A stretch of 7,024 nt of DNA from Bacteroidales bacterium (GTDB lineage Bacteria > Bacteroidota > Bacteroidia > Bacteroidales > WCHB1-69). The position numbers and the translations under genes were made by a program. Shown one piece after another: positions 5,521-7,024 of the stretch (the first letter of the stretch is position 1; every line of letters starts with the position of its first letter). The notes beneath the pieces are model-generated. The model did not search any database. It was not told where the DNA came from and saw nothing but the letters and a program-made list of their open reading frames with translations. Where the stretch lies: positions 1 through 7,024 of the forward strand of contig JAEERB010000123.1 in assembly GCA_016285615.1 (NCBI GenBank), given 5' to 3'.

Positions 5521-6910
5521 ATTTGTTCAGATATTCACGAATGTCGTTGATGATTTTCTGTGCCAGGAAGTCGGCCGAGCTGCTGTTGTCGGCCTCGGCG
5601 TAGATACGGATGATGGGCTCCGTATTGGACGGGCGCAGGTGTACCCAGCGATCGCTAAAGTCGATTTTAACACCGTCAATGGTATTTATTTCATACTGAG
5701 CATATTGCTCTGCGATATGATGGAGGATGTCTTTCACTGACATGTCGGGCGACAATTCGATCTTGTTTTTCGAAATGACATATTGTGGGTATTGGTTGCG
5801 GATGGCTTGGCAGCCTTTGCCCGAGGTGGCCATGTACGACAGGAAGAGGGCGATGCCCACCAGTGCGTCGCGGCCATAGTGCAGTGCGGGGTAGATGACG
5901 CCGCCATTGCCTTCACCGCCGATGATGGCGTTGGTCTCTTTCATCTTGGCCACTACATTGACTTCGCCCACGGCGGCGGCGTTGTAGTCAACACCGTACT
6001 TGTTGCTGATGTCGCGGAGGGCGCGGGTAGAGGAGAGGTTCGAGACGGTATTGCCCTTGGTGTGTTGCAGCACGTAGTCGGCCACCGATACCAGCGTGTA
6101 TTCCTCGCCGAACATATTGCCGTTCTCGGTCAGGATGGCAAGGCGGTCCACGTCAGGGTCAACCACAAAGCCAACGTCGAAATTACCTTTTTGCATGGTG
6201 TTGGCAATGTCGTGAAGATGTTCGGGCAGCGGCTCGGGGTTGTGCGGGAAAATGCCAGTCGGCTCGCCGTACAAGGTGGTCACCTTCTTTACGCCCAAGC
6301 GCTCCAGCAGTCGCGGCAATGCCAAACCGCCCGTCGAGTTGACACAGTCGAGGGCCACGGAGAAGTTGGCGGCCTCAATGGCTTTGGTGTCAACCAATTC
6401 CAATTCGAGAATGCGGTCTATATGGTCGTCAATGGCACGGTCGTAAGTTTGATATGAGCCCAAATGGTTGACGGTAGCATATTCAAAGTCTTGATTTTCG
6501 GCCAGTTCGAGCAACTGCTTTCCTTCAGCGGCCGAGATGAACTCACCCTTGGCGTTGAGCAGCTTGAGGGCGTTCCACTGCATAGGGTTGTGACTGGCAG
6601 TCAAGATGATACCGCCGTCAGCATGCAGGTGTATCACGCTCATCTCCACGGTGGGAGTGGTCGATAGGCCGATGTCGGTGACATGGACGCCCAAACTTTG
6701 CAAGGTAGCGCAGACCAGGTTGTTGATCATGCTGCCCGACACGCGCGCATCGCGGCCTACTACAATGTGGTATTCATCTTTTGGGGTTGATTGGGATAGG
6801 AAGGAAACGTAAGCCGATACGAACTTGACAACGTCGATGGGCGTAAGGTTGTCGCCGGTCTTACCTCCAATTGTTCCTCTGATGCCTGAAATTGATTTGA
6901 TAAGGGTCAT
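5519..6910 (-). CDS. glmM: Phosphohexomutase, probably phosphoglucosamine mutase (phosphomannomutase/PGM family)
   Basis: Alpha-D-phosphohexomutase family. In the GlmM role it converts glucosamine-6-phosphate to glucosamine-1-phosphate for UDP-GlcNAc, feeding peptidoglycan and LPS. All four family signatures are intact: the phosphoserine loop TASHNP (104-109, S106), the metal loop DPDVDR (251-256, D251/D253/D255), the sugar-binding loop GGEGNGG (331-337), and the phosphate-binding loop RPSNTEP (426-432). The N-terminus SISGIRGTIGG is typical. GEGNGG and RPSNTEP differ from the GGEQSGH and RKSGTEP of E. coli GlmM, so phosphomannomutase or phosphoglucomutase activity cannot be excluded. The ATG at 6908-6910 gives 463 residues; a longer in-frame reading from 7003 would add 31 residues encoded by the noncoding repeat and is rejected. 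No TAnnTTTG box is visible in the 114 bases upstream. It ends in the terminator shared with clpX. Confidence 0.88.
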   Translation of the reverse strand: MTLIKSISGIRGTIGGKTGDNLTPIDVVKFVSAYVSFLSQSTPKDEYHIVVGRDARVSGSMINNLVCATLQSLGVHVTDIGLSTTPTVEMSVIHLHADGGIILTASHNPMQWNALKLLNAKGEFISAAEGKQLLELAENQDFEYATVNHLGSYQTYDRAIDDHIDRILELELVDTKAIEAANFSVALDCVNSTGGLALPRLLERLGVKKVTTLYGEPTGIFPHNPEPLPEHLHDIANTMQKGNFDVGFVVDPDVDRLAILTENGNMFGEEYTLVSVADYVLQHTKGNTVSNLSSTRALRDISNKYGVDYNAAAVGEVNVVAKMKETNAIIGGEGNGGVIYPALHYGRDALVGIALFLSYMATSGKGCQAIRNQYPQYVISKNKIELSPDMSVKDILHHIAEQYAQYEINTIDGVKIDFSDRWVHLRPSNTEPIIRIYAEADNSSSADFLAQKIINDIREYLNK

Positions 6911-6934
6911 GGTTTGGTTGTTGAAATGTTGAGA

Positions 6935-6955
6935 GTGAATAGTGAGAAGTGAGGA
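6935..6955. repeat. Heptamer tandem array, GTGAGNA family (short version)
   Basis: Three units, GTGAATA, GTGAGAA and GTGAGGA, sit between a GTTGAAAT-like stretch next to the glmM-type start codon and the second 71-bp repeat; the last two bases belong to that repeat. The order matches 752-858, where the heptamers number nine. Confidence 0.7.
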
Positions 6956-7024
6956 TGAAAGTTGAGAATTGTTGATTGTTGAAGTGTTGTAGAAGAGACG
7001 CACGGCCGTGCGTCTGTACTTTAT
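6954..7024 (-). repeat. 71-bp direct repeat, copy 2 (runs to window edge)
   Basis: Identical over 71 bp to 857-927 and in the same orientation, starting 44 bases upstream of the glmM-type start codon. It may continue beyond the window, so the true element length is unknown. It supplies most of the visible 5' region of the gene, and no recognisable promoter box lies within it. Confidence 0.9.
6996..7015. repeat. Perfect 20-bp palindrome, copy 2
   Basis: This is the same self-complementary sequence as at 899-918. It lies 85 bases upstream of the glmM-type start codon, against 147 bases for copy 1 and the deacetylase-like gene; the difference reflects the longer arrays at the first locus. Confidence 0.85.

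Noticed and set aside
5783..6457. 224-codon plus-strand open frame opposite the glmM-type gene
   Set aside because: It is antisense to a gene with all four phosphohexomutase signatures; no independent start signal or motif is present.
6911..7003. 31-residue N-terminal extension of the glmM-type protein
   Set aside because: The added residues are a translation of the noncoding repeat, and the family N-terminus starts at the ATG at 6908-6910.

Overview
The window looks like chromosomal housekeeping DNA from a member of the Bacteroidota, most likely order Bacteroidales (Prevotella/Bacteroides-like). Three things point there: TAnnTTTG-type -7 promoter boxes upstream of tig and thyA, A- or CA-rich leaders without Shine-Dalgarno sequences, and ClpP and phosphohexomutase sequences that resemble Bacteroidales versions as I remember them. 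The genus cannot be fixed from the sequence alone.

Layout. Positions 1-751 (minus strand) hold the N-terminal 250 codons of a WbmS/WalW-like polysaccharide deacetylase that runs off the left edge. Positions 752-1014 are a repeat-built spacer. Positions 1015-1809 (minus) are thyA, thymidylate synthase. Positions 1810-2085 form a divergent, AT-rich promoter region. Positions 2086-5492 (plus) are a compact tig-clpP-clpX operon: trigger factor, then the ClpP peptidase and ClpX unfoldase, with the last two genes overlapping by 8 bp. A 12-bp-stem terminator at 5491-5520 serves clpX and the convergent glmM-type phosphohexomutase gene (5519-6910, minus). Positions 6911-7024 are a second repeat-built leader.

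How the genes fit together. Trigger factor receives nascent chains at the ribosome exit tunnel, and ClpXP degrades tagged or misfolded proteins, so the operon joins folding with proteolysis. ThyA supplies dTMP. The phosphohexomutase most likely makes glucosamine-1-phosphate for UDP-GlcNAc, and the deacetylase-like protein probably acts on a surface or LPS glycan. The last two assignments rest on family membership.

The main non-routine feature is a composite noncoding unit present twice, 6,097 bp apart and in the same orientation. It contains an exact 71-bp repeat with a perfect 20-bp palindrome, followed by short tandem arrays (7- and 8-bp periods) that run up to the start codon of a minus-strand gene. 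I see no new multi-gene system, CRISPR array, RNA gene or transposase gene. The protein-level oddities are a Lys/Ala/Pro tail and an apparently degenerate PPIase domain in trigger factor, and an IGY in place of IGF in the ClpX loop that contacts ClpP.
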